Shown: piece by piece, positions 17,222-25,975 of the stretch
Layout: each line of letters starts with the position of its first letter
Numbering within the stretch: the stretch's first letter is position 1
Source of the DNA: GCA-2746605 sp963710615
GTDB taxonomy: Bacteria > Bacteroidota > Ignavibacteria > Ignavibacteriales > Melioribacteraceae
NCBI GenBank assembly: GCA_963710615.1
Contig: CAVQBF010000012.1
Coordinates: 38,958 to 102,957, forward strand
Reading direction: 5' to 3'
DNA length: 64,000 bases
The notes under the pieces: generated by a model
The model's database searches: none
Told to the model about the DNA's origin: nothing
What the model saw: the letters and a program-made list of their open reading frames with translations, nothing else
Program-made: the position numbers and the translations under genes

Positions 17222-17461
17222 ATGTCAAGAAAATGTCAAATTACCGGGGTTGGTCCAATTAGTGGAAACAGCATCTCACATGCCCACAATAAAACCAAAC
17301 GAAGATTCTTACCAAATCTTCATAAAAAAAGAATTTGGGTTAATGAATTAAATAGATTTGTGACTGTAAAACTAAGTTCAAAAGCCTTAAAGAATTTAGC
17401 AAAAAATGGGACTTCTGAGCTTGCAAAATTAGTGCAGGAAAAGAAGATTAAAGTTACTTAG
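17222..17461 (+). CDS. rpmB: 50S ribosomal protein L28
   Basis: A 79-residue protein of the large ribosomal subunit. The start at 17222 follows GGAG (17212-17215) at good spacing; the four-codon longer reading from a TTG at 17210 would bury the ribosome site. The N-terminus 'MSRKCQITGVGPISGNSISH' and 'KTKRRFLPNLHKKRIWV' are the standard L28 signature. Only one Cys, so this is the zinc-free form. No rpmG follows, unlike in many genomes; the gene is closed by a strong terminator at 17486-17533. Confidence 0.97.
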   Translation: MSRKCQITGVGPISGNSISHAHNKTKRRFLPNLHKKRIWVNELNRFVTVKLSSKALKNLAKNGTSELAKLVQEKKIKVT

Positions 17462-17485
17462 TTTTATTGCCTTTTTAAAATAATT

Positions 17486-17533
17486 AAAGGAACTGTTGCA
17501 TCATGATAAGTATTGCATCAGTTCCTTTTTTTT
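17486..17533 (+). terminator. Rho-independent terminator of rpmB
   Basis: AAAGGAACTGTTGCA (17486-17500) pairs with TGCATCAGTTCCTTT (17514-17528) with one mismatch, loop of 13, followed by a T run to 17533. Confidence 0.9.
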
Positions 17534-17561
17534 GTGGGTAGCTTAAATTTTAGGTTCTATT

Positions 17562-18851
17562 CTAATTACCACGTTCTTTATTTACCCCTGATCTTTTACT
17601 TTTTACATTATTATTAGAATTTGATTTTCTCAAATCATTTGTTTTGTTTCTACTATCAGTTTTTACACTAATGCTTCTGTCATTATTCCTTACTTCAGAT
17701 GTTACTCTTTCGCTAGTTCGTTTTTGAACTTCCCTGCTATTTTTTAATGATGGACTCTTACTTTCTTTGATGTCAGTACTGTTCCTTTCATTTTTTTTAA
17801 TAATTATATCACTATTTTTCTTAACCGATTTTGGTGCTTCAACTTTTTCTCGACTTTTTTCAACTTTTTTATACTTTTCTTCACCGTAATTATTTCTGTT
17901 ATAATTCGGAGTTTTATTTCCCTTTTCTGTTTTTATATCACTTTCTTTTTTTATTGTACCATTTCTTTGGTACTCAAAGTTTGTATCCGAATTTCCCTTT
18001 TCAACATTTCGTCTATTTAATACAATTTTGTCAGTCTTTAGTGAGTTAAGTTCTCTCCCTTTAACTACTTTTTTTCTATCAAAAGTTGCACTTTTAATTT
18101 TACTTTCAGACGGTCTGTAATCAATAATGCCGCCCCTTTTCTTAATATCTTTTGAGTTATAATCTTCAATATTGTTTGTTCTGACTATATTTTTAGTTGT
18201 AAGCTTTCTGCCTAATTTGCCTTCAATCAATCTTCTACTTATACCTCCATTTACAATCCTGTTATTTTCAGCAAAGTAATTCGTTCTGTATTTCGTTCTA
18301 CCAAAAACTTCTTTAACATAGAGTCTATCAACATAATACTTATGAATATTGTAGGAAACAAAGTGATTATACTTTACAAAGTTCCAGTAAACATGACCCG
18401 AATGCCAACTGATAGAGAAATGAATTCCTCTTCTGTAATCAAAACTAGCATAAGGTGGCAAAGGAGCCCAACCGATATAATTATCATTATATCTCCACTC
18501 TACCCAAGCAGGAGCCCAAACATTATCAGGCATCCAAACCCAGCCATAGTAATCGTCATAAAACCATCTTCCATAATGATAAGTTGCCCAACCGAATGGT
18601 TCATAAGAGACCCAATACCAACCATTTCGAGTCCATTCCCATCTCCCGTCAGAATATGGTCGCCAACTGTAATCTGATTTATATGGTCGCCATATAAAAT
18701 CATCATAACCAATTTCTATCCATTCACCATAAGGTTCCAAAGAATAGTAGAAATAATTAATGTCAATATCTGATCTGTAAATTGTTTTGGCATTTAATGA
18801 TGTAGCCAAAAATCCGAAGGTCATTGCGATTAATAATATTATGCGTTTCAT
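17562..18851 (-). CDS. DUF6600-like W/Y-rich exported protein with long basic tail
   Basis: 429 residues from the ATG at 18851, which has GAGG upstream and starts a signal peptide (MKRIILLIAMTFGFLATSLNA). Residues 25-175 are extremely rich in Trp and Tyr, with repeating units of the type 'YGEWIEIGYDDFIWRPY', 'WEWTRNGWYWVSYEPFGWA', 'YGWVWMPDNVWAPAWVEWR', which is the pattern of DUF6600 (found in exported proteins of Bacteroidota, Acidobacteria and Proteobacteria; no established function). Residues 180-429 are a low-complexity basic tail of Lys, Arg, Asn and Ser with poly-charged blocks and little predicted fold. The division into aromatic head and cationic tail suggests binding to an anionic polymer or surface, but this is inference. 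Confidence 0.78.
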   Translation of the reverse strand: MKRIILLIAMTFGFLATSLNAKTIYRSDIDINYFYYSLEPYGEWIEIGYDDFIWRPYKSDYSWRPYSDGRWEWTRNGWYWVSYEPFGWATYHYGRWFYDDYYGWVWMPDNVWAPAWVEWRYNDNYIGWAPLPPYASFDYRRGIHFSISWHSGHVYWNFVKYNHFVSYNIHKYYVDRLYVKEVFGRTKYRTNYFAENNRIVNGGISRRLIEGKLGRKLTTKNIVRTNNIEDYNSKDIKKRGGIIDYRPSESKIKSATFDRKKVVKGRELNSLKTDKIVLNRRNVEKGNSDTNFEYQRNGTIKKESDIKTEKGNKTPNYNRNNYGEEKYKKVEKSREKVEAPKSVKKNSDIIIKKNERNSTDIKESKSPSLKNSREVQKRTSERVTSEVRNNDRSISVKTDSRNKTNDLRKSNSNNNVKSKRSGVNKERGN

Positions 18852-19058
18852 TTTATACCTCACTGAATGTTTCTGATTTAGGGGGTTCATGAATAGTGCC
18901 AAATAAAAAAGCCCAATTTTAATTGATTTTATATTGTTTATACTTTTAGGTGTATATTTTATTGGACAATATATTCAGAAGAGTAGCCATAAGACTTATA
19001 AATGTTTAAGGTGGTTCAATTTTTTATTATTTTTGAACAACAAAATATCGAGGACATG

Positions 19059-20711
19059 ATGAAAATAAGTATTTATGTTATTTCAATTTTATCTTTGCTA
19101 GTGATATTTGCATGTAATAATAAAGAAAATGAGGAACTGCAAATGATCAATTCCAAAATTGAACAATATGCCGAAACAATAATAAGATATGATGAAACAC
19201 TTCTTGATGAAAATCAAAAAATTGTAGTGCAGAAAATATATGAAGCAGCTAAAATAATTGATGAGTTATTTTTAGAGCAAGTATACTCTAAAAACTTTGA
19301 AATACGGGAACAACTTCGAAATTCTAATAACCCGCTCGATAAAAAGAAACTAGAGTTCTTCAACATAAACTTTGGGCCTTTTGATAGATTAGATCATGAT
19401 AAACCCTTTATTGGAAATGAAATAAAACCTGAGGGTGCAAATTTTTATCCAGAAGATATTACTAAAGAAGAATTTAACTCGTGGATAAAAAACAATCCTG
19501 AGGATGAAAAAGCATTTACAAGTGAATTTACTGTAATTAGACGTAATGGAGATAATTTAGTAGCTATTCCATATTCTAAATTTTACATTGAACAGTTAAC
19601 CAAAATCTCTGGTCTATTAAGAGAAGCGGCTGAATACGCTAAGAATGAATCTCTCAAAAATTATTTACTCTTAAGAGCAAAAGCTTTTGAAACAAATGAC
19701 TATTTTGAAAGCGACATGGCTTGGATGGATTTGAAAGATCATACTATTGAAGTTGTGATAGGTCCCTATGAAGTTTATGAAGATGGACTTTTTAATTACA
19801 AAGCAGCATTTGAATGCTTTTTAACTATTGTTGATCCTGAAGAAACAAAGAAAATAGAGACATTCGCCAATTATTTGAAAGAAATGGAGGAAAATCTTCC
19901 AATCCCTCATAAACACAAAAATTTTGAACGTGGGAGTGAATCACCCATGATGGTTGTACAGGAAGTATTTGGTGCCGGAGATACAAAAGCCGGTGTTCAA
20001 ACACTAGCATTTAATTTGCCTAATGATGAAAGAGTAAGAAAGGTAAAGGGATCAAAAAAAGTAATGCTTAAAAATTTGCACGAAGCAAAATATGAAAAAC
20101 TATTAAAACCAATTGCTGAAATTGTATTGGATAAAGATCAACTTAAATACGTTTCATTTGATGGATTTTTCACACATACACTTATGCATGAAATGTCTCA
20201 TGGAATTGGTCCAGGATTTATTAACTTAAATGGCAGAGAAACCGAGGTTAAAAAAGAACTTAAAGAAACATATTCAACGCTAGAAGAATGTAAAGCTGAT
20301 ATTCTTGGCATGTTCAACAATAAATTAATGATTGAAAAAGGAGTGCTTCCTGCAGAATTTGAAAATGAAATGTGGGTTACATTTTTAGCAGGGACATTTA
20401 GAAGTGTAAGATTTGGAATTAATGAAGCGCATGGCGGAGGAAACGCCATTATTTATAATTATTTATTAGAAAATGGCGCCTATGAATTTGATAAAGGTAA
20501 TGAAACCGTAAAAGTAAATTTTGAAAAAATTTATCCACTTTTAAAAGATTTGGCAAATAAAGTTTTAATGATTCAAGCAACGGGAGATTATCAGGGGGCA
20601 CTGAAAATAATAAAACAATATGTTGTTGAAACAGAAAGTATGAAAATTCTTGTTGGAAAACTTTCTGAACTGCCAATTGATATTAAACCTGTATTTGAGA
20701 TAGAACAGTAG
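19059..20711 (+). CDS. M49-like (dipeptidyl-peptidase III family) lipoprotein metallopeptidase
   Basis: A 550-residue lipoprotein. The ATG at 19059 is chosen for its GAGG (19050-19053) and for the lipobox 'VIFAC' that follows the signal peptide. The C-terminal half matches the DPP III-like fold also present in plant Nudix-3 proteins: 'HTLMHEMSHGIGPG' (zinc ligands H377 and H381, catalytic E378) and 'TLEECKADILG' (third ligand E409 or E410). Classical M49 enzymes have HEXXGH, one residue longer; here the spacing is HEXXH. Downstream 'FGINEAHGGGNAIIYNYL' is also typical. It presumably cleaves oligopeptides, anchored in the envelope. It stands alone, divergent from the DUF6600-like gene. Confidence 0.8.
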   Translation: MKISIYVISILSLLVIFACNNKENEELQMINSKIEQYAETIIRYDETLLDENQKIVVQKIYEAAKIIDELFLEQVYSKNFEIREQLRNSNNPLDKKKLEFFNINFGPFDRLDHDKPFIGNEIKPEGANFYPEDITKEEFNSWIKNNPEDEKAFTSEFTVIRRNGDNLVAIPYSKFYIEQLTKISGLLREAAEYAKNESLKNYLLLRAKAFETNDYFESDMAWMDLKDHTIEVVIGPYEVYEDGLFNYKAAFECFLTIVDPEETKKIETFANYLKEMEENLPIPHKHKNFERGSESPMMVVQEVFGAGDTKAGVQTLAFNLPNDERVRKVKGSKKVMLKNLHEAKYEKLLKPIAEIVLDKDQLKYVSFDGFFTHTLMHEMSHGIGPGFINLNGRETEVKKELKETYSTLEECKADILGMFNNKLMIEKGVLPAEFENEMWVTFLAGTFRSVRFGINEAHGGGNAIIYNYLLENGAYEFDKGNETVKVNFEKIYPLLKDLANKVLMIQATGDYQGALKIIKQYVVETESMKILVGKLSELPIDIKPVFEIEQ

Positions 20712-20838
20712 TATAAAGTTCACCATTTTGGGAAGAAAAATAATAACTTAGTCGAATTTTAACTTTGTATCTTGATTTACAAAGCCGAAGATTTATTCTT
20801 TTCTATTATTTTAACCACTTTATTTAAACCTTTATAGA

Positions 20839-20862
20839 AACAATATTTGTCTAAGTATTGTT
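20839..20862. promoter_or_regulatory. Inverted repeat upstream of TonB receptor
   Basis: AACAATA (20839-20845) and TATTGTT (20856-20862) form perfect 7-bp arms with a 10-base spacer, 41 bases before the receptor start. Its position suits an operator; function is unproven. Confidence 0.3.
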
Positions 20863-20903
20863 ATATTAAACTAAATTATTAACTTTTTTTGAAAGATCAC
20901 TTT

Positions 20904-23320
20904 ATGAAAATTACTCGGATTGTTCTGATACTCTTACTCACTTTAGTTACTATACACGCCCAACGTAGACAAGGTAATGCAATAACAGGCAAGATATTAG
21001 AAAAAGGTAGCAATATTCCAATGGAATATGCCAATATAATATTATTTAATGAGGATGACAGTACTCAAGTTTCTGGAGCCTCAACTAATGAAGAAGGTAT
21101 CTTTAATATATCACCAGTTCGTCCATCAAAATATTATCTTGAAATAAGTTTTATCGGCTTTAATACTCTTACTGTTGATGATATTGTCATAACTCGTGGA
21201 ACAAGTGTTGATTTAGGCGAATTATACCTCGAATCTACTGCATTTACAACTGATGATATTGTAGTTAGCGAAAGTAGAGCTCCAATCTCTTATGAGATTG
21301 ATAAAAAAGTGATCAACGTTAGTGAACAAATAACTGCTCTTTCAGGCAGTGCTGTAGATGTTCTTGAGAATGTTCCATCAATTACGGTTGATATCGAAGG
21401 TAATGTTTCGCTTAGAGGAAGCGGTAATTTTCGAGTTTTAGTTGATGGACGCCCTACAATTATGGAATCAAATGATGTTTTGCAGCAAATGCCAGCCAGC
21501 TCAATAGAAAATATTGAAATAATTACTAACCCATCGGCTAAATATGATCCCGAGGGAACAGCTGGAATAATAAATCTTGTTTTGAAGAAGAATAAAAATA
21601 TTGGTTTCAGCGGGGTTGCAGAATTAAGTACAGGCTGGAGGGATAAATACGGCAGTCAGTTATTGGGTGATTATAAAACTGAGAATTATAGCTTTACATT
21701 GGGATTGGATTACACTGACAGAAATTACTTTATGGATGAAGAAGAAAATAATAGAACGACTTTTCAAGGAGTTACTTCATTTAGAAATTCCTCCGGGGAA
21801 TCTGATAGATCAAGACAAGGCCTAGGATTGCGCAGCTGAACTTGGTATAAACTTAAGTGATGCTGATTATTTAATGTTTGGTGGACGTTACCGTGACCGT
21901 TCGTTTGGAAGTCATTCAGCGAATAATTATTCAGAATGGAAAGATTTAGATGCCACCAAATTTCTTTCAAATAGTAAGTCAATAAGAAGCAGAGAAGGAG
22001 ACAATTATTCCGCTTATATTAATTACGATCATAAATTTAATCCTAATGGACATTTATTGAAAGTTGAATTTCAATATGAAAAAGGTACTGGTGACGAACT
22101 TACTACAAATGAATTACTTGATGAAAATTTTAGTATAATAAGTGGAAGACAATCTTTTGAAAACGGACCTGATACCGAAATTGAAACTAGAATTGAATAT
22201 ACTTTGCCTTTAGGACAAAAGACTAAGTTTGAAGCAGGATACCAGAATCAGATTGAAAATACAGAAGAGATAACAGGAATAAGAGATTTTAATACAGATA
22301 TTAAATGTTTATGAGCCGAACAATCAATATGATAAAGATGTGAACTATAAAAAAAATGAGCATGCCGCTTATTCTTTATTTTCTTCTGAATGGGAAAAAT
22401 TAGGTTATCAACTTGGACTCAGAGCTGAATACACTGACCGAGAGATTGAACTTCCAAAAACCAATGAAACATATATCATTGATCGCGTTGATTTCTTTCC
22501 TTCTTTTCATACTTCATACAAGATTAGTAATGAACATGAACTTATGGCAAGCTATACAAGAAGAATTGATCGACCAAGGAGCTGGGCATTAGAACCTTTT
22601 GAAACATGGATTGACGCTTACAATGTGAGAATTGGAAATCCAGCTTTGAAACCTGAGTATATTGATTCTTATGAGATAGCATATCAAGCATTGTTGGGTG
22701 GTTTGGTTTTTTCTCTAGAAAACTATTACAGAGTAAACCATAATAAAATTGAAAGAATACGTTCTGTTTTTGCAGAGAATATTACTTTAAGTACATCAGA
22801 TAATGTTGGAACTGACTATTCTTACGGAAGTGAGCTGATGTTCAATTTCGATCCGATTGATAATTGGAATATAAATTTAATGGGCAATCTTTACAATTAC
22901 AGAATTGAAGGGGAAATCGATAATAGAGATTTTTCAAGGGAGAGCTTCAATTGGAATACAAGACTTAATAATTCAATTAAATTTTCAAAAACTACACAAC
23001 TTCAACTAAATTTGATGTATAACAGTCCATCGGTTTCAGCACAGGGTAACCGTGAAGGATTTTTAATGACAAATATTGCGGTGCGTCAAGACTTATTTGA
23101 TAAAATGCTTTCTGCCACTTTACAAGTGAGAGATATATTTGGAACCGGCAAATATGAGTACACGTCAGAAGCATTAAATTATTACAATTATCAGTACGTT
23201 GAAAGAGAATCTCCAATGGTAATGCTAAACCTTCGCTTTTCAATCAACAGACAAGGAAGAGATAGAGATCAGCGAGGCGGAGAACAAGGAATGGATAATG
23301 GTGGTGGAGATGAATTCTAA
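20904..23320 (+). pseudogene. TonB-dependent outer-membrane receptor (beta-barrel family), two frameshifts
   Basis: About 805 residues after correction. Signal peptide (MKITRIVLILLLTLVTIHA), a carboxypeptidase-regulatory-like domain (about 25-105: 'NAITGKILEKGSNIPMEYAN'), a plug ('VLENVPSITVDIEGNVSLRGS', 'VDGRPTIM', 'PSAKYDPEGTAGIINLVLKK') and an OMP_b-brl_3-type barrel to the end. The reading frame moves twice by +1: near 21830 (GCGCAGC; removal of one base joins 'GLGLR' to 'AELGINLSDADYLMF') and near 22304 (AAATG; removal of one A joins 'FNTDI' to 'NVYEPNNQY'). All blocks are otherwise present and in order, so this is either a sequencing error or a very recent loss. It would import an unidentified ligand (siderophore, peptide or glycan). 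A tail rich in Arg, Gly and Asp ends the protein. A strong terminator follows. Confidence 0.85.
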
Positions 23321-23341
23321 AAATATTTAATCACTGTTTAT

Positions 23342-23394
23342 TGCCCAACTGTTAAAGAATAATTGAAAAACTATAATAGTTGGGCATTTTTTTT
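23342..23394 (+). terminator. Rho-independent terminator after TonB receptor
   Basis: TGCCCAACT (23342-23350) pairs perfectly with AGTTGGGCA (23378-23386) and is followed by eight T (23387-23394). Confidence 0.88.
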
Positions 23395-23436
23395 ACGATA
23401 TCATTTGCAATGGCAACATAATAAATCATCTTAAAA

Positions 23437-25206
23437 TTAATTCAACCCATCCTCACATTCCCAAAGCCAATCTTGTACCCCTTGAACAATTTGTCTGACC
23501 ATCTTTTCTTTGAATACTCCATCCAACATTTTCATTTCATCATTAGGATTACTCATAAACGCTGTTTCAACTAAAACGTTTGGGATATTCGTAGGAGAAT
23601 TAAGAGTAAAATTGAAATTACCGATATTACCGAATGAATTCAGTTCAAGTTCCAGCATACGTTTATAAATTGCCAAGGACAATGAACGAAATGCAATGTG
23701 TTTGTAATATGTACTTGTCCCGCTTACTCTTTTGGGATCTGTAGATAGTCCGATAGAATTAGCATGAATACTGATTAATATATCTGCATCAAAAGATTCA
23801 ATCTTATCAAGCCTTTCACTATTTTTTGAAAATGTATCATCTTCTCTCGTCTTAAATACTGTTGCTCCTTTTGCCTTAAGAGCAGTTTCAAGTCTATCTA
23901 CCATATCAAGTGTAAAATCTTTTTCAAGTAAACCCGTTGCACCTAAAGCTCCCCTATTATTTCCGCCATGTCCTGCATCTAATACAAATTTTAAATTAGA
24001 CATATTCAAATTATTAGGTTGTTTCTTTATAGAAATTTCTAATGAGTTGCCTGAATATCCAATATCATAACCCCAAATCTGTTTTGAGGTTGGTTCAATT
24101 ATTACTCGAAATAAATCTTCCTCAACTTGTTCATAATATAGATTTTTTACTGCTTCTGTCGTTAAATGCTGAGTTATCCAATTTGTGTTTGCAGTTGCAC
24201 CGTAAATATCAACAATTATTCTGGTAGGATTTAGTTCTTGCCTTGTTGAAAAAGGCAATTTTTCATTTAGTCTAATTATTACTCTATCCGAAACACTTCC
24301 ACCATAAACAGCCCATGCCTCAGTGAGTGATTTTGGAAGAAAAGTTCCAACCGGCAAAAGCTCAACTTGATTCTCAGGTATCCATGCAGTCTGGTTTTCA
24401 GTCAGTTTTACTCGGTATTGATCACCAACTTTACCATCAATTGAAAGTTTAATTCCCTCTTCCAAATATGCAAGTTTAGCACCTCCTAATCTGTCTGTTC
24501 CCAAACCATAATTTAAGAATGGTCTCTCCCCTTTCGTAACTCCAACTCTTGGAAGAGTATTTGGCAGCATAGATACTGCGGCTGAAGAAGTAAGTTCAAA
24601 AGTCTCACCATCTTTTTCTATTTTAAACTTAATTGGGATATTCTCAATATTAATATCAGGATTAACCTTGTAAACCCCTGTGTAAATTCCTTCAATACCT
24701 TTTGTTTCATTAGTCGGCAGCTCAATCATTTTTATTCCATCCATAAAAGAAACATTAGCATTTGGAGTCCCTTTTACTCTTACTTCTAAAATATCTCCTG
24801 CATCCAGCCATAAATCTTTATCCGGCAAAATCATTTCTTCTTCTAATATTACAACATCTTCTGGTGTTGATTCAATTTTTTTCTCTTCCCTTGTGATCGA
24901 AAATGTTTCAGTTACTTTAACTCCTTTAGAAACAGATTCTAATTCAAACTCATTTACCCCAATTTCAAGTTTCATTAGATCCACAACTGCACCGGAGGAA
25001 TAAACCTTGAGCTTCTTTCCATTTAATTTAACATTACTATTAGGCAGTGTATTGGCTGCTAATCTATATTTAGAAAGTGTTGTAGTAGTTTCTTTCTTTT
25101 CTGGTATGATTATAGAGATATAATTTTCCTGAGCACTAATTTTTACTGTAAAGAATAAAAAAATTACAAGTAAATAAACCATTATTTTTTTTGAATAGCT
25201 GTCCAA
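23437..25206 (-). CDS. N-acetylmuramoyl-L-alanine amidase with AMIN-like domain (AmiC-type)
   Basis: 589 residues if read from a TTG at 25206, which has AAAGG seven bases upstream; an ATG at 25182 (MVYLLVIFLFFTVKISA) has no ribosome site, so the TTG start is preferred without certainty. Signal peptide, then beta-rich N-terminal domains including an SH3-like region ('KVGDQYRVKLTENQTAWIPENQVELLP'-like pattern around 260-290), an AMIN domain (about 315-395, 'RVIIRLNEKLPFSTRQ') and Amidase_3 (about 405-580). Zinc and catalytic residues are complete: 'VLDAGHGGNNRGA', 'LLEKDFTLDM', 'ILISIHANSIG', 'VLVETAFMSNP'. The AMIN domain targets peptidoglycan at the septum, so this is the likely housekeeping cell-separation amidase, in contrast to the T9SS-tagged amidases at 8-13 kb. 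Confidence 0.9.
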   Translation of the reverse strand: MDSYSKKIMVYLLVIFLFFTVKISAQENYISIIIPEKKETTTTLSKYRLAANTLPNSNVKLNGKKLKVYSSGAVVDLMKLEIGVNEFELESVSKGVKVTETFSITREEKKIESTPEDVVILEEEMILPDKDLWLDAGDILEVRVKGTPNANVSFMDGIKMIELPTNETKGIEGIYTGVYKVNPDINIENIPIKFKIEKDGETFELTSSAAVSMLPNTLPRVGVTKGERPFLNYGLGTDRLGGAKLAYLEEGIKLSIDGKVGDQYRVKLTENQTAWIPENQVELLPVGTFLPKSLTEAWAVYGGSVSDRVIIRLNEKLPFSTRQELNPTRIIVDIYGATANTNWITQHLTTEAVKNLYYEQVEEDLFRVIIEPTSKQIWGYDIGYSGNSLEISIKKQPNNLNMSNLKFVLDAGHGGNNRGALGATGLLEKDFTLDMVDRLETALKAKGATVFKTREDDTFSKNSERLDKIESFDADILISIHANSIGLSTDPKRVSGTSTYYKHIAFRSLSLAIYKRMLELELNSFGNIGNFNFTLNSPTNIPNVLVETAFMSNPNDEMKMLDGVFKEKMVRQIVQGVQDWLWECEDGLN

Positions 25207-25302
25207 TATTTTACCTTTAATAAATTCAATTAATGTTAAAATATACTAAATTGATTTCTTATTTTTTTTATTGTTCACAAAATCACGGAAAGCACAATTA
25301 AA

Positions 25303-25932
25303 ATGGGAAATATAATTCAGAAATTTTTCGGGAATAAGAAGTTAGACGAGATTTATAAATATGACGAGTTTCTAAAACTATCCGAAGGGATAATAAGTAA
25401 TACTGAAGTTGAAAGTTTAACTGGAACTGATAAAATTTATCATGAATATAGAAAAATAAATTTACAGCGGACGAATAGAATAACCAAAACGTTTAAACCT
25501 AATGATGTAATTGTGGATTTAGTAAAGAAAGTTGATAATCCTCAGTTGTGGTTAGTAATTACAGAAGATTGGTGCGGCGATTCAGCTCAAAACTTGCCAT
25601 ACATTGTAGAATATCTAAAATTCAATCCCAAGATAAAATTAAGAGTTATTTTAAGAGATTCAAACTTAGAGGCTATTGACAGTCATTTCACAACTGGTAA
25701 TCCAAGGAGTATTCCTAAAGTTGTTGGATTTGATGAAGCTGGAAATGAACTTTTTATTTGGGGACCAAGACCGAAATTTGCACAAGATTTGGTTCAGCAG
25801 CTAAAAGCTGAAGGTTATTCAAAGGAAGAGTTTAATAAAGAATTGCATACTTGGTATGCTAAAAATAAAGGAAAAGAATTAGAGAAAGAATTGTTAGTAA
25901 TTTTTCAAAACATCAGCCACAAAGAACACTAA
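25303..25932 (+). CDS. Thioredoxin-fold protein with single-cysteine WCGDS site
   Basis: A 209-residue cytosolic protein (no signal peptide). The centre (about 70-180) is a thioredoxin-like fold: 'LWLVITEDWCGDSAQN' places Cys91 at the N-terminal active-site position, but the resolving Cys is replaced by Ser (CGDS), and a cis-Pro loop follows in 'PRSIPKVVGFDEAG'. This matches a Bacteroidota family annotated as thioredoxin family protein whose members use one Cys. It cannot act as a normal CXXC oxidoreductase; a monothiol reductase or a chaperone role is possible. The C-terminal 'SHKEH' is encoded within a stretch resembling a dispersed 'cacaaagaacac...cgcaaagagcagag' repeat, so the original C-terminus may have been altered. 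Confidence 0.78.
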   Translation: MGNIIQKFFGNKKLDEIYKYDEFLKLSEGIISNTEVESLTGTDKIYHEYRKINLQRTNRITKTFKPNDVIVDLVKKVDNPQLWLVITEDWCGDSAQNLPYIVEYLKFNPKIKLRVILRDSNLEAIDSHFTTGNPRSIPKVVGFDEAGNELFIWGPRPKFAQDLVQQLKAEGYSKEEFNKELHTWYAKNKGKELEKELLVIFQNISHKEH

Positions 25933-25975
25933 GAAAATTTATCCGCAAAGAGCAGAGAAGTGTTCAAGTTTCTGG

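Noticed and set aside
18342..18697. Plus-strand open frames opposite the DUF6600-like gene
   Set aside because: They are mirror frames of a Trp/Tyr-rich coding region with signal peptide and ribosome site on the minus strand.
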